In this document: one piece after another, positions 52,977 to 62,120 of the stretch
Layout: the number at the start of each line of letters is the position of its first letter
Position numbering within the stretch: the stretch's first letter is position 1
Assembly: GCF_020164555.1 (NCBI RefSeq)
Contig: NZ_JAIQZB010000011.1
Coordinates: 1-64,000 of the forward strand
DNA from: Salegentibacter lacus
GTDB taxonomy: Bacteria > Bacteroidota > Bacteroidia > Flavobacteriales > Flavobacteriaceae
Length of the DNA: 64,000 nt
Direction: 5' to 3'
Position numbers and translations under genes: made by a program
The notes under the pieces: model-generated
The model's input: only the letters and a program-made list of their open reading frames with translations
What the model was told of the DNA's origin: nothing
Database searches by the model: none

Positions 52977-55493
52977 ATGCAAAAACTTTTACCCTTACTA
53001 ATTTTCTTTATTTGTTTTAACTCTTTCGCTCAGCAAGAAGATCTTAGTCTTGATTATTATTTACCTCAAGATGTTAGTTACAGCGAGGAAATTCCAAAGC
53101 CCCAGGATATAATTGGTTACATTCCCGGCGAATGGCACGTATCCCACGATTTACTTTTAAATTATATGCGGGAACTTGCCAGGGTTTCTCCCAGAATTAC
53201 CCTAGAGAATAGAGGTGAAACCTATGAAGGGCGCCCTTTAATCCTGCTTACAATCACGTCAGAAGAAAACCATAATAACCTGGAAGAAATTCGAAAAAAT
53301 CACCTTGCTTTAACACAGGAAAACGCTTCTTCCCTGAATACCGAAGAAATGCCCATTGTTGTAAACCAGGGATTTTCGATTCACGGCAACGAAGCCAGCG
53401 GATCTAACGCAGCGATTCTGGCAGCTTATTATCTCGCTGCAGCCGGGGGCGAAGAAATTCAAGAATTATTAGATAACACAATTATTCTTTTTGACCCTGC
53501 ATTTAATCCCGATGGGCTGCAACGTTTCGCTTATTGGGCTAATACCAATAAAAGTGAAAATATAAACCCAGATCCGCAAGATCGTGAATACAACGAAGTT
53601 TGGCCAGGAGGTAGAACCAACCACTATTGGTTTGATATGAACCGTGACTGGTTACCGGTACAGTTACCCGAATCCCAGGCACGTTTGGAAACTTTTCATA
53701 AATGGTCTCCCAATATTTTGACAGATCATCACGAAATGGGTTCTAATTCCAGCTTTTTCTTCCAACCGGGAATTCCTTCCAGAACACATCCGCTTACCCC
53801 GGATATTAACCAGGAACTCACCAAAGAAATAGGAACTTACCACGCTGCTGCTTTCGACGAATTAGGCTCCTTTTATTATACCGAAGAAAATTATGATGAT
53901 TTTTATTACGGAAAAGGCTCTACTTTCCCCGATATTAACGGAAGTATAGGAATTCTCTTTGAACAAGGAAGTTCCCGTGGCCACGCCCAGGAAACTGAAA
54001 ATGGCATTTTAACCTTTCCGTTTACTATAAGAAATCAATTTACAGCTGCGCTTTCTACTTTGGAGGCAGCTAAAAATATGCGTGAGAAAATCCTTAATTA
54101 TCAGCGTAATTTCTATAAAAACGCCCGCAATTCTGCCGAAAACGGAGCTTACGTGTTTGGAAGTGAAAAAGATGCTTCTTCAGCCTACGAACTGGCCAAA
54201 ATCCTCGAGAAACATAAAGTAGAGATCCACCAATTACAGGAAAATTTCGAAACCGATGGAAAGGATTTCAAAAAGAATTCCGCTTATGTAGTTCCTAAAA
54301 ATCAGCGCCAGCATAGATTGGTAAAAGCAATGTTTGAGCGCAGAACAGAATTTGAAGATAGTTTATTCTACGATATTTCAGCCTGGACGCTTCCACTGGC
54401 GTTCAACCTCGATTTTGCTGAAGACGTAAAAATGAACAAAGCTGGCCAGAAAATAGAAAATCTGGAAAAACCGGAAATTCAGCCAGTACAGAAAAGCAAT
54501 TATGCATATGTGATGCAATGGCACGATTTCTATTCGCCAAAAGCTTTAAATATGGTATTGGAGAAAGGCCTGCGTGCAAAGGTTGGAATGCAGCCATTCT
54601 CTTTAGAAAATAAAGAGTACGACTACGGAACAATTTTAATTCCTGTTCAAAATCAAGAATTGGATGCAGATGAAATGCACAAATTTCTACAAAATATAGC
54701 AGAAAAATCTAATGTACAAATTGATGGGGTAGACACCGGATTAACCCAGGGTGTAAACCTTGGAAGTAATCAATTTAGAGCATTAGAGCCTGCAAAAGTA
54801 GCTTTAATTGTCGGTGAAGGGATTACGCCGTACGATGCCGGAGAAATCTGGCATTTATTTGATCAGCGCTACGATATGAAAATCACCAAACTGGACACCA
54901 GGAGGTTTTCGAGGGCAGATCTAAGCAGATATACCGATATTATTCTTCCAAATTCCTGGGGCAGTGCTTTAGAGAATGGAGATGTAGAAAAACTCAAAGA
55001 ATGGGTTCGTGACGGAGGAACTCTAATTGGTTACCGGAATGCTGCCCGTTTTTTTGAAAAAGAAGATTTTATGGACCTCGAAATCAAAAAAGATAGTCTG
55101 GTAGCCGAAAATATAAGTTTTGAAGAACAAAGAGATTTTAGAGGTGCCCGGGGAATTGGCGGCGCTATCTTTGAAGCAAATATAGATCGTTCACATCCTG
55201 TAAACTTTGGTTATACTGATGACAAACTTCCTTTATTTAGAAATACCACGATCTTTGTTGAAGCCGATAAACAAAGCTATAACAATCCAATCCAATATAC
55301 CCAAAATCCTTTACTGAGCGGTTACATTAGCGCTCCCAGGTTAGAAGCTATTGCAGGTACAGTTCCATTTAAACATACAGGAATGGGACGCGGTAACGTA
55401 ATTCTATTTACCGATAATACTAATTTCAGGGCTTTCTGGTTTGGAACCAATAAATTATTGATGAATGCCATCTTCTTTGGTGATGAAATGTAA
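52977..55493 (+). CDS. secreted M14 zinc carboxypeptidase with C-terminal GATase-like domain
   Basis: 838 aa. Signal peptide QKLLPLLIFFICFNSFAQ. The M14 domain (about residues 40-390) has the zinc-binding HGNE (His/Glu), the His of TDHHEMG and the catalytic Glu in GILFEQGSS. The C-terminal part (from about 595: AKVALIVGEGITPYDAGEIWHLF) looks like a class I glutamine amidotransferase fold without an evident Cys nucleophile. A peptidase in the periplasm or outside the cell. This domain pair is common in marine Flavobacteriaceae. Confidence 0.9.
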   Translation: MQKLLPLLIFFICFNSFAQQEDLSLDYYLPQDVSYSEEIPKPQDIIGYIPGEWHVSHDLLLNYMRELARVSPRITLENRGETYEGRPLILLTITSEENHNNLEEIRKNHLALTQENASSLNTEEMPIVVNQGFSIHGNEASGSNAAILAAYYLAAAGGEEIQELLDNTIILFDPAFNPDGLQRFAYWANTNKSENINPDPQDREYNEVWPGGRTNHYWFDMNRDWLPVQLPESQARLETFHKWSPNILTDHHEMGSNSSFFFQPGIPSRTHPLTPDINQELTKEIGTYHAAAFDELGSFYYTEENYDDFYYGKGSTFPDINGSIGILFEQGSSRGHAQETENGILTFPFTIRNQFTAALSTLEAAKNMREKILNYQRNFYKNARNSAENGAYVFGSEKDASSAYELAKILEKHKVEIHQLQENFETDGKDFKKNSAYVVPKNQRQHRLVKAMFERRTEFEDSLFYDISAWTLPLAFNLDFAEDVKMNKAGQKIENLEKPEIQPVQKSNYAYVMQWHDFYSPKALNMVLEKGLRAKVGMQPFSLENKEYDYGTILIPVQNQELDADEMHKFLQNIAEKSNVQIDGVDTGLTQGVNLGSNQFRALEPAKVALIVGEGITPYDAGEIWHLFDQRYDMKITKLDTRRFSRADLSRYTDIILPNSWGSALENGDVEKLKEWVRDGGTLIGYRNAARFFEKEDFMDLEIKKDSLVAENISFEEQRDFRGARGIGGAIFEANIDRSHPVNFGYTDDKLPLFRNTTIFVEADKQSYNNPIQYTQNPLLSGYISAPRLEAIAGTVPFKHTGMGRGNVILFTDNTNFRAFWFGTNKLLMNAIFFGDEM

Positions 55494-55499
55494 ACCTTG

Positions 55500-55541
55500 A
55501 TATAGATGCACGCAACCTTTATTGGTTATGTGCATCTATAT
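55500..55541 (+). repeat. perfect hairpin downstream of the peptidase gene
   Basis: ATATAGATGCAC (55500-55511) and GTGCATCTATAT (55530-55541) are perfect inverted repeats, with an inner AACC/GGTT pair. No T-run follows, so it is not a standard terminator. It lies in the 70-bp gap before the lipocalin-like gene. Confidence 0.75.
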
Positions 55542-55563
55542 AATAGAAACAATAACAAGAAGG

Positions 55564-55974
55564 ATGAAAAATTTACTCCTTATAGTATTACTTGCCACTA
55601 TGACCTGCAGTTGTTCTACAGCTCCTAATAGCCCGGATATCTCTTTAGATAAAGAAGATATTACCGGAAAATGGCAGTTAACCGAATCCCTGGCCGATCC
55701 TGGTGATGGAAGCGGTACCTGGCAAACGGTAGAAAACGGCAAAACCCTGGAATTTGATGAAGATGGAATGGTTTATTCTTCTACAAGTTTCTGTTATGGT
55801 GAGGAAATTAACGAAGCAACGTACGATGCTTCAGAGAAAATGATTAGCTCAAATTGTGCGGACAGGAATGTTGAACTAAGCTACGAATTGAAAGAAGGTA
55901 AGTTATTTGTTACCCCACACAATCCAAGATGCATTGAAGCCTGTGGTAGTAAGTACAGCAAATTAGAAGATTAG
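55564..55974 (+). CDS. lipocalin-like lipoprotein
   Basis: 136 aa from ATG 55564. Lipobox TMTCSC (Cys near 16), then the lipocalin-like start ITGKWQLTESLADPGDGSGTW and an extended beta-rich body. Pairs of Cys in SSNCADRN and RCIEACGS may form disulfides. The longer frame starts in the hairpin and has no signal peptide. Function unknown. Confidence 0.75.
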   Translation: MKNLLLIVLLATMTCSCSTAPNSPDISLDKEDITGKWQLTESLADPGDGSGTWQTVENGKTLEFDEDGMVYSSTSFCYGEEINEATYDASEKMISSNCADRNVELSYELKEGKLFVTPHNPRCIEACGSKYSKLED

Positions 55975-55978
55975 GTTT

Positions 55979-56314
55979 TTATCCTACTCGCAGTCCATTT
56001 TCCACTCTAAAATCGAGGTTTAGTAGTACAATATCATTCTCCTTTCCTACTGCCCCCAAAACCAGGCATTCGCTCATAATATTGGCAATTTGTTTCTTAG
56101 GAAAATTGACAACGGCAACAATTTGCCGGTTGAGTAAGTCCTCCTTTTTGTAGCGTTTTGTAATTTGAGCCGAAGTTTTTCTTTGGCCAATTACTGATCC
56201 AAAATCGATCACCATCTTATAAGCAGGATTTTTAGCTTCAGGGAAGTCTGAAACTTCCGTAATAGTTCCTATTCTCATTTCTACTTTTTCAAAATCCTTC
56301 CAGGAAATTTCCAT
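55979..56314 (-). CDS. tRNA-binding domain protein (CsaA-like)
   Basis: 111 aa. OB-fold of the Trbp111/CsaA family: KVEMRIGTITEVSDFPEAKNPAYKMVIDFG, QIVAVVNFPKKQIANIMSECLVLG. CsaA binds tRNA and has been linked to secretion and export. Convergent with the lipocalin-like gene. Confidence 0.92.
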   Translation of the reverse strand: MEISWKDFEKVEMRIGTITEVSDFPEAKNPAYKMVIDFGSVIGQRKTSAQITKRYKKEDLLNRQIVAVVNFPKKQIANIMSECLVLGAVGKENDIVLLNLDFRVENGLRVG

Positions 56315-56443
56315 CTTTAATTTTTAATCCAAATTAGAAAAAAAGTCAATATTCCGAAGTGAATTCGTAAATTACTTCGGGCTGAGCTAGTAAAGCATAA
56401 ATATGGAACACTATTTTAATTTCTAGGCAAGCACCGGAATATT

Positions 56444-56466
56444 TTAAATCTCGATTATCAAGTAAA
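56444..56466 (+). repeat. TCGAT/TCGAG palindromic repeat, copy 2
   Basis: TTTAAATCTCGATTATCAAG followed by TAA; see copies at 11383-11408 and 52858-52880. Confidence 0.5.
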
Positions 56467-56482
56467 TTTTATAACAAAGGAA

Positions 56483-57052
56483 ATGGCCAGAACCGCTTCA
56501 AATATGATAGAACTGGGTACACCGGCACCCGATTTTAACCTTATAGATGTTATCACCAATAATCGATATTCCTTAGCAGATATCAGGGGTAATAAAGGCA
56601 CTTTAATTATGTTTATAAGTAACCACTGCCCATTCGTGAAACATGTAAACGAGGAAATAGTAAGACTGGCCGGTGACTATCGCGTACTGGGATTTGGGTT
56701 TGCTGCCATTATGAGTAACGATGTAGAAAACTACCCTGCAGATCATCCCGATAATATGAATGAGGTTGCCAGAAGGCATCAATACTCTTTTCCTTATCTC
56801 TTTGATGAATCCCAGGAAGTGGCACGAGCTTATAAAGCCGCCTGCACGCCAGATTTCTATCTTTTTGACGATGAGCTGAAATTAATCTACCGTGGGCAGC
56901 TGGACGATTCCCGGCCGGGAAATGGAATTCCGGTTAACGGGCGGCATTTACGTGATGCGATGGATGCCGTGCTTTCGAATAAAACAGTTCCAGAGAATCA
57001 GAAACCCAGTATGGGCTGTAATATAAAATGGAAGTACACACCCGAATCCTAA
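56483..57052 (+). CDS. thioredoxin-family protein (AhpC/TSA-type)
   Basis: 189 aa. Thioredoxin-like fold with the start LGTPAPDFNLIDV, active-site region SNHCPFVKHVNEE (a single Cys, CPF instead of CxxC) and the TPDFYLFD cis-Pro region. Similar to thioredoxin-family proteins with peroxiredoxin-like function. No signal peptide, so cytoplasmic. A separate peroxiredoxin follows 142 bp downstream. Confidence 0.88.
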   Translation: MARTASNMIELGTPAPDFNLIDVITNNRYSLADIRGNKGTLIMFISNHCPFVKHVNEEIVRLAGDYRVLGFGFAAIMSNDVENYPADHPDNMNEVARRHQYSFPYLFDESQEVARAYKAACTPDFYLFDDELKLIYRGQLDDSRPGNGIPVNGRHLRDAMDAVLSNKTVPENQKPSMGCNIKWKYTPES

Positions 57053-57194
57053 TATTCCTAGATCTTCAAGTTGAAATTAAAAAAGCGGCAATCAGTTAAT
57101 TTTATCACAAAGCAAACAAATCCTATTGGTTTGATAGGTTTTCCTGAGTATTATTCGTTAATTTTATAATTCGAATCACTAAAAATATAGCATT

Positions 57195-57836
57195 ATGAGC
57201 GAATTAAAATTAGGAGATAAAGCACCAAATTTTGATGCTGAAACTTCAGAAGGAAAAATCAACTTTTATGATTATTTAGGGGATAGCTGGGGAATTTTAT
57301 TTTCGCATCCTGCAGATTATACCCCAGTTTGTACTACAGAACTAGGCACGGTTGCGAAATACAAAGATAAATTTGAAGCCCGAAACACCAAAGTAATGGC
57401 ACTAAGTGTAGATGGCGTAGAATCTCATAAAGGCTGGATTGAAGATATTAACGAAACTCAAAACACCACGGTGAATTTCCCGATTATTGCCGATGAAGAT
57501 AAAAAGGTTTCAAACCTGTATGGAATGATCCACCCGAAAGCCGATAACACACTTACGGTACGTTCAGTTTACGTAATTGGTCCAGACAAAACGATTAAAC
57601 TAATGATTACCTATCCGGCCAGTACCGGTAGAAATTTTGATGAATTACTAAGGGTGATAGATTCGCTACAACTTACTGCTTATCAAAAAGTGGCTACACC
57701 GGCTAACTGGAAGCAAGGAGAAGATGTAGTAATAAGTCCTTCGGTTTCTAATGAAGATGCCAAAGAGATGTTCCCTAAAGGTTTTAAAGAGGTAAAACCA
57801 TACCTTAGAATGACCCCGCAACCGGATTCTAAGTAG
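57195..57836 (+). CDS. peroxiredoxin, Prx6 type
   Basis: 213 aa, standard for 1-Cys Prx6. It reduces peroxides. Active site PADYTPVCTTELG with the peroxidatic Cys, the catalytic Arg in SVYVIGPDKT, and a C-terminal arm starting from TPANWKQGED. No resolving Cys is seen. No OxyR/PerR-like site recognised upstream. Confidence 0.94.
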   Translation: MSELKLGDKAPNFDAETSEGKINFYDYLGDSWGILFSHPADYTPVCTTELGTVAKYKDKFEARNTKVMALSVDGVESHKGWIEDINETQNTTVNFPIIADEDKKVSNLYGMIHPKADNTLTVRSVYVIGPDKTIKLMITYPASTGRNFDELLRVIDSLQLTAYQKVATPANWKQGEDVVISPSVSNEDAKEMFPKGFKEVKPYLRMTPQPDSK

Positions 57837-57869
57837 AGATTAAGAAAAAAGAGTTTTAAAATACCAAAT

Positions 57870-57937
57870 CGTCATCTTGAATTCATTTCAGGATCTATAT
57901 TTTTAAACATTAGAAGCTGAAACAAGTTCAGCTTGAC
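57870..57937. repeat. CGTCA-family inverted repeat, copy B
   Basis: CGTCATCTTGAATTCATTTC (from 57870) pairs with GAAACAAGTTCAGCTTGACG (to 57937); the outer flanks (AGAGTTTTAAAATA and TACTTTTAAAACTTCCTCT) are also inverted. Same family as copies A and C. Confidence 0.6.
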
Positions 57938-57971
57938 GGAAAAAAATACTTTTAAAACTTCCTCTATTAAA

Positions 57972-58013
57972 TAAAAATACCTCCCAGGTTTCTGAAACTT
58001 GAGAGGTATTTTT
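57972..58013. terminator. bidirectional terminator
   Basis: TAAAAATACCTC pairs with GAGGTATTTTTA around a 17-base loop that itself contains AGGTTTC/GAAACTT. It ends both the peroxiredoxin and the convergent immunophilin transcripts. Confidence 0.85.
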
Positions 58014-58039
58014 ATTTAAAATTTAATGATTGGGGCTTT

Positions 58040-58972
58040 TTACTTTACTGCAACCAATTCTACATCAAAAACTAAAGCTGCGTTTGGTGGAATTACACCA
58101 CCGGCACCTTGTTCCCCGTAAGCTAAATGCGACGGAATAACGAAACGGGCCTGGTCTCCAACATTCAACCTAAGAATACCTTCATCCCATCCGCTAATTA
58201 CGTGCCCTACTCCTACCGGAAATTCCAACGGCTGGTTTCTCTTATAAGAAGAATCGAAAACGCTACCATCAGTAAGCATTCCTTTGTAGTGTACTGAAAC
58301 GGTTTGACCTTTTTCAGGTTTTGCTCCTTCGCCTTTCTTTTCAATTTTATATCTAAGTCCGCTTTCTGTGGTTTTAAATCCCTGAGATAATTTTCCCAAC
58401 AATTCTTCTTCTCTTTGCTTAGCGGCTTCTTCTCTTTTAGCTTTAGCACCATCAAACTGTCTAAAAGATTCTACCGCATTAAAATTCTGCGCACTTTCAC
58501 CAGATCTTATTATCTCAAGTTTTTCAATTTTATCGCCTTGTTTAATGCTATCAACCACATCTTGCCCTTCAATCACACTACCAAAAACAGTATGCTTCCC
58601 ATCTAACCAGGGAGTTTCGGTATGAGTAATAAAAAACTGGCTGCCGTTCGTTCCGGGACCGGCATTGGCCATAGAAAGTTTTCCCGGAGCATCGTGTTTT
58701 AAATCGGGATGAATTTCATCTTCAAACTTATAACCGGGACCACCAACTCCTGTTCCTTGTGGATCACCACCCTGAACCATAAAATTAGGAATCACACGGT
58801 GAAATTTAAGATCGTCGTAATAAGGTTTTCCCTGAGCAAAAGCATCGTTCTCCAACTTACCTTCGGCAAGACCTACAAAGTTTCCTACTGTTCCGGGTAC
58901 TTTTTCGTATTCCAGTTCCACTAAAATTTGGCCTTTAGTGGTATAAAATTTAGCATATAATCCGTCGTTCAT
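58040..58972 (-). CDS. dual immunophilin (cyclophilin-FKBP fusion)
   Basis: 310 aa. N-terminal cyclophilin domain (about residues 1-160: [30 protein letters not shown]) joined by a charged linker to an FKBP domain (about 205-310: [48 protein letters not shown]). Both peptidyl-prolyl isomerase sites look intact. No signal peptide, so it acts in the cytoplasm. The order cyclophilin then FKBP is the flavobacterial CFBP type. A minus-strand TATCTTTG (59001-58994) is the likely -7 element. Confidence 0.94.
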   Translation of the reverse strand: MNDGLYAKFYTTKGQILVELEYEKVPGTVGNFVGLAEGKLENDAFAQGKPYYDDLKFHRVIPNFMVQGGDPQGTGVGGPGYKFEDEIHPDLKHDAPGKLSMANAGPGTNGSQFFITHTETPWLDGKHTVFGSVIEGQDVVDSIKQGDKIEKLEIIRSGESAQNFNAVESFRQFDGAKAKREEAAKQREEELLGKLSQGFKTTESGLRYKIEKKGEGAKPEKGQTVSVHYKGMLTDGSVFDSSYKRNQPLEFPVGVGHVISGWDEGILRLNVGDQARFVIPSHLAYGEQGAGGVIPPNAALVFDVELVAVK

Positions 58973-59021
58973 TTTCTTATATTTTTAGAGGTGCAAAGAT
59001 ATCCATTTTTAATAGAATGAT

Positions 59022-60650
59022 TTAATATACTTTTTCACCGTTTACGTAAGTTTCCAATACTTTGATTTCAGGAATTTCTGAAGCATCCACTTCCATAATA
59101 TCTTTATCTAATATTATAAAATCGGCGTATTTTCCTGCTTCAATACTTCCTTTTTCCTCTTCTTCAAAATTAGCGTAGGCAGCCCATATCGTCATTCCTT
59201 TTAAGGTTTCTTCCCGGGAAAGAGCCTGATCTATCATAAAACCATTTTCAGGGTAATTATCGGTATCCTGTCTTGACACTGCTGCGTAAAAAGTAAGAAA
59301 CGGACTCACTTCCTCCACCGGAAAATCGGTTCCTAAAGCCACGATCCCGGCTTCGTCCAATAATTTCTTATAGGCATAAGCACCCTGCAGCCTTTCTTCA
59401 CCCAAGCGGTCTTCGGCCCAATACATATCGCTGGTTGCGTGGGTAGGCTGAATAGAAGGAATAATATTTTTGCTGAAATATTTAAAATCTGAAGTATCGA
59501 TCACCTGGGAATGTTCTACCCTCCAGCGACGGTCTTCATCACCTTTTAAAAGCTCATCATAAGTTTCTAAAACCAGGTAATTTGCTGAATCTCCAATGGC
59601 GTGGGTATTTAACTGGAACTTTGAAGCAGCTACACGTTTTGCGGTTTCTTTAAAATCTTCAACCGGGGATAGCAAAGCTCCATAATGACCGGCTCTATCG
59701 CTGTACTCTTCTTTTAAAGCCGCTCCTCTTGAGCCAAGCGCACCATCACCATAAAATTTAACCGATCTCACATTTAATCGTTCAGTTTTAATCGGGTCTT
59801 TATCAAGGTAATAATCAAGGTTTTCTTCGGTATTACTAATCATCGCATATAACCTTATTTTAAGGCTTCTTTCTTTATGCAGACTATCCATAAGTTCTAT
59901 GGTTTCTCTATCAATTCCGGCGTCAACAACTGTTGTTAATCCATATTCAAAAGAAATCTTTTGAGCTTCAAGTAATGCATTTACTTGCTCTTCGGTAGAA
60001 GGTTCAGGCTGAGCATCGGCAATAAGACTCATAGGATTATCTATAATAATCCCGGTAAGTTTACCATCTTTTTGTTCAATATCTCCACCTTCAAAAGCAG
60101 TTTCGGTAGTAATCCCGGCTTTATCTAAAGCAGCCTGATTTACCAAAAGCGCGTGGCCATCTATACGGGTAACGGAAATTGGAGTATTTGGAAATAATTG
60201 ATCCAAGGTATCCTTAGTAGGGAATTCTTTATTTTCCCAATCATTTTGATCCCAACCTCTTCCGGTAATAAATTCTACACCTCTTTTATTCTGAAAATCT
60301 ACAATACGCTGCACAACCTCATCAAAACTTTTGGTGCCGGATAGATCTACGCGTTGCTGCTGTAACCCAAGACGATAAAAATGTGCGTGGGCATCAATAA
60401 ACCCGGGAAAAACGCTTTTACCTCCTGCATCAAATTTTTCTGCAACTTTATATTTTTCCTCAAGAGCTTCAGTAGTCCCAATTTGCAGGAATTTCCCGTC
60501 TTTAGTGACAAAGGCTTCAGCGGTACTAAAACTATCGTCTACAGTATAAATTTCGGCATTAAAAACAAGGAGATCTGCTTCTTCTCTATCTTCAGAATTA
60601 CAGGAAATAAGCATTATACTTAAAACACTAAAAAGTAATATTTTTCTCAT
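59022..60650 (-). CDS. amidohydrolase lipoprotein (YtcJ-like)
   Basis: 542 aa. Lipobox LISC (Cys17). Amidohydrolase_3 family: metal-binding GFIDAHAHFYRLG, a TIM barrel with RVEHSQVID, and FPVEEVSPFLTFYAAVSR near the C-terminus. It hydrolyses an unknown amide or imidate outside the cytoplasm. It is last in a minus-strand unit and separated from the permease by a terminator. Confidence 0.9.
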   Translation of the reverse strand: MRKILLFSVLSIMLISCNSEDREEADLLVFNAEIYTVDDSFSTAEAFVTKDGKFLQIGTTEALEEKYKVAEKFDAGGKSVFPGFIDAHAHFYRLGLQQQRVDLSGTKSFDEVVQRIVDFQNKRGVEFITGRGWDQNDWENKEFPTKDTLDQLFPNTPISVTRIDGHALLVNQAALDKAGITTETAFEGGDIEQKDGKLTGIIIDNPMSLIADAQPEPSTEEQVNALLEAQKISFEYGLTTVVDAGIDRETIELMDSLHKERSLKIRLYAMISNTEENLDYYLDKDPIKTERLNVRSVKFYGDGALGSRGAALKEEYSDRAGHYGALLSPVEDFKETAKRVAASKFQLNTHAIGDSANYLVLETYDELLKGDEDRRWRVEHSQVIDTSDFKYFSKNIIPSIQPTHATSDMYWAEDRLGEERLQGAYAYKKLLDEAGIVALGTDFPVEEVSPFLTFYAAVSRQDTDNYPENGFMIDQALSREETLKGMTIWAAYANFEEEEKGSIEAGKYADFIILDKDIMEVDASEIPEIKVLETYVNGEKVY

Positions 60651-60674
60651 TTTCTCAATTTTTAGATAAAAATA

Positions 60675-60704
60675 AAAAATGCGCCCGTTAAAGGCGCATT
60701 TTAG
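60675..60704 (-). terminator. terminator after the PiT-like gene
   Basis: On the minus strand AAAATGCGCC and GGGCGCATTTT form a stem with a short loop, followed by T-rich sequence. Confidence 0.85.
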
Positions 60705-60725
60705 TATGTTTATTTAAATAATAAG

Positions 60726-61853
60726 TTAAAAAATCGCATCTATAATCTGGTCACGTATACTTTGGTTTGCTGCAGCAGCAAGTGCTATAGAAACAAAGAG
60801 ACCAATCATCGCGTAAGCAAAATCTTTAAAGATCATTCTACCGGCTTTCTTACGGTGTTTCTTACCTTTCTTATTTCTCGCCAAACTTATTGCGATTTCC
60901 CTACCACCAATAATACCAAGGAAAACCCAGGTAGTACTCATTGGTACCGTACTAATAAATAGCTTATAAATAAGTAGAATTACATAAGTTAAATCTACCA
61001 GAGTTGCGGCTCGAATATCAGAAATCCGTGATTTTTCACTAACTACCTCCTGGATTTTATCTCCGCGCAGGTAAAATAATAATCCCAGACCACCAAAAAT
61101 GGTAAGTGCAAATACTACAAACTGGAAAGCATCAAGACTTCTTGGAAGGAATACTGCTATGTTAGCACCATCCTGCATTACCCAAACTCCCCAAAGCGTA
61201 CCACTTACAATCCACTGAACTGCTGTCCAGCTATGATTAAATTTCCTGCTTTTGAAATATTTTCTTATAAAATTATAGGAAAAATACCAAACCAGAAAGG
61301 ATAATATAAAAGCCATTACATACCCAGACCAGCTTTTCCAAACTACCGAAGTAATTCCTGAAGTATCGGCACTAAACACACTTAAAATAAGAAAGGTGGT
61401 AGAAACCGGCATTTTAAGCCTGGTTAGAATTAATAAAACTAAAGGCGCTATAATTTGAAAGAAACTGAAGCTCTCTGGATGTGGATATGGCGAAGTTCCA
61501 TCGGGTTTTAATAAGCGCTGAAAGGTAACGTCTCCATCAAAATAAAACCAGCTAAAGGTAACTACTCCCAAGAAAATGGTTCCCACATAGAGCCACAAAA
61601 TCCACCAACGCTTGGCTTTATTACTCTCAATAAAAGTTCCTAAAGACTGAATACTATCATTAGCAACAGTGGCATAGGCAGCAAAGAAAAAACCCAGCCA
61701 CATAGCTGCAGTTTTATTACCGGTAAATATTCCTGCCATAATAATACCTACAATTACAATTGCTAGGAAAGCTTTTTCCTGAACCATAAAGTCCAGAATA
61801 TTCAAATACGGGCGGGACCGGTCACTACGTTGAAATTTTTTGCCTTTTGCCAT
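60726..61853 (-). CDS. divergent PiT-family phosphate permease
   Basis: 375 aa with about ten hydrophobic segments. PiT family: each half carries an inverted-repeat motif. Here they read YATVANDSIQSLGT and MPVSTTFLILSVF in the first half and PMSTTWVFLGIIGGRE near the end, instead of the GANDVANA and PISTTH-like standard. It likely moves phosphate (or a related anion) with Na+ or H+. Promoter not clear. Neighbours give no help. Confidence 0.85.
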   Translation of the reverse strand: MAKGKKFQRSDRSRPYLNILDFMVQEKAFLAIVIVGIIMAGIFTGNKTAAMWLGFFFAAYATVANDSIQSLGTFIESNKAKRWWILWLYVGTIFLGVVTFSWFYFDGDVTFQRLLKPDGTSPYPHPESFSFFQIIAPLVLLILTRLKMPVSTTFLILSVFSADTSGITSVVWKSWSGYVMAFILSFLVWYFSYNFIRKYFKSRKFNHSWTAVQWIVSGTLWGVWVMQDGANIAVFLPRSLDAFQFVVFALTIFGGLGLLFYLRGDKIQEVVSEKSRISDIRAATLVDLTYVILLIYKLFISTVPMSTTWVFLGIIGGREIAISLARNKKGKKHRKKAGRMIFKDFAYAMIGLFVSIALAAAANQSIRDQIIDAIF

Positions 61854-62068
61854 TAAGTAGCCTTTTTTATAATTTTGGTATATTTGAAACCGGTTTCCTT
61901 TAAAAACCGTATTAAAAATTTGGGTACAATATTAGGTAGTTCTAATGTTAATTCTGAATTTTCAATGTTGTGTTATTGTTAAGGAATTTTAGCTAGCAAA
62001 CCCTATTAACCAACTGATCACAGGGTTTTTAAGAACTATAATTTCAATGAAGATATTATTAATAACGT

Positions 62069-62097
62069 AAAAAAGCACCATTAATTGGTGCTTTTTT
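62069..62097. terminator. bidirectional terminator
   Basis: AAAAAAGCACCATTAATTGG through TGCTTTTTT is a perfect palindrome with T-runs on both strands. It ends the barrel gene on the minus strand. In the 267-bp gap to the PiT-like gene I see nothing else. Confidence 0.9.
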
Positions 62098-62120
62098 AAA
62101 TTTTAAGATAGCTTTTCTTA

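Noticed and set aside
61879-61886. Plus-strand TATATTTG promoter before 62000
   Set aside because: No plus-strand gene or RNA structure follows before the bidirectional terminator, so it is likely chance in AT-rich sequence.
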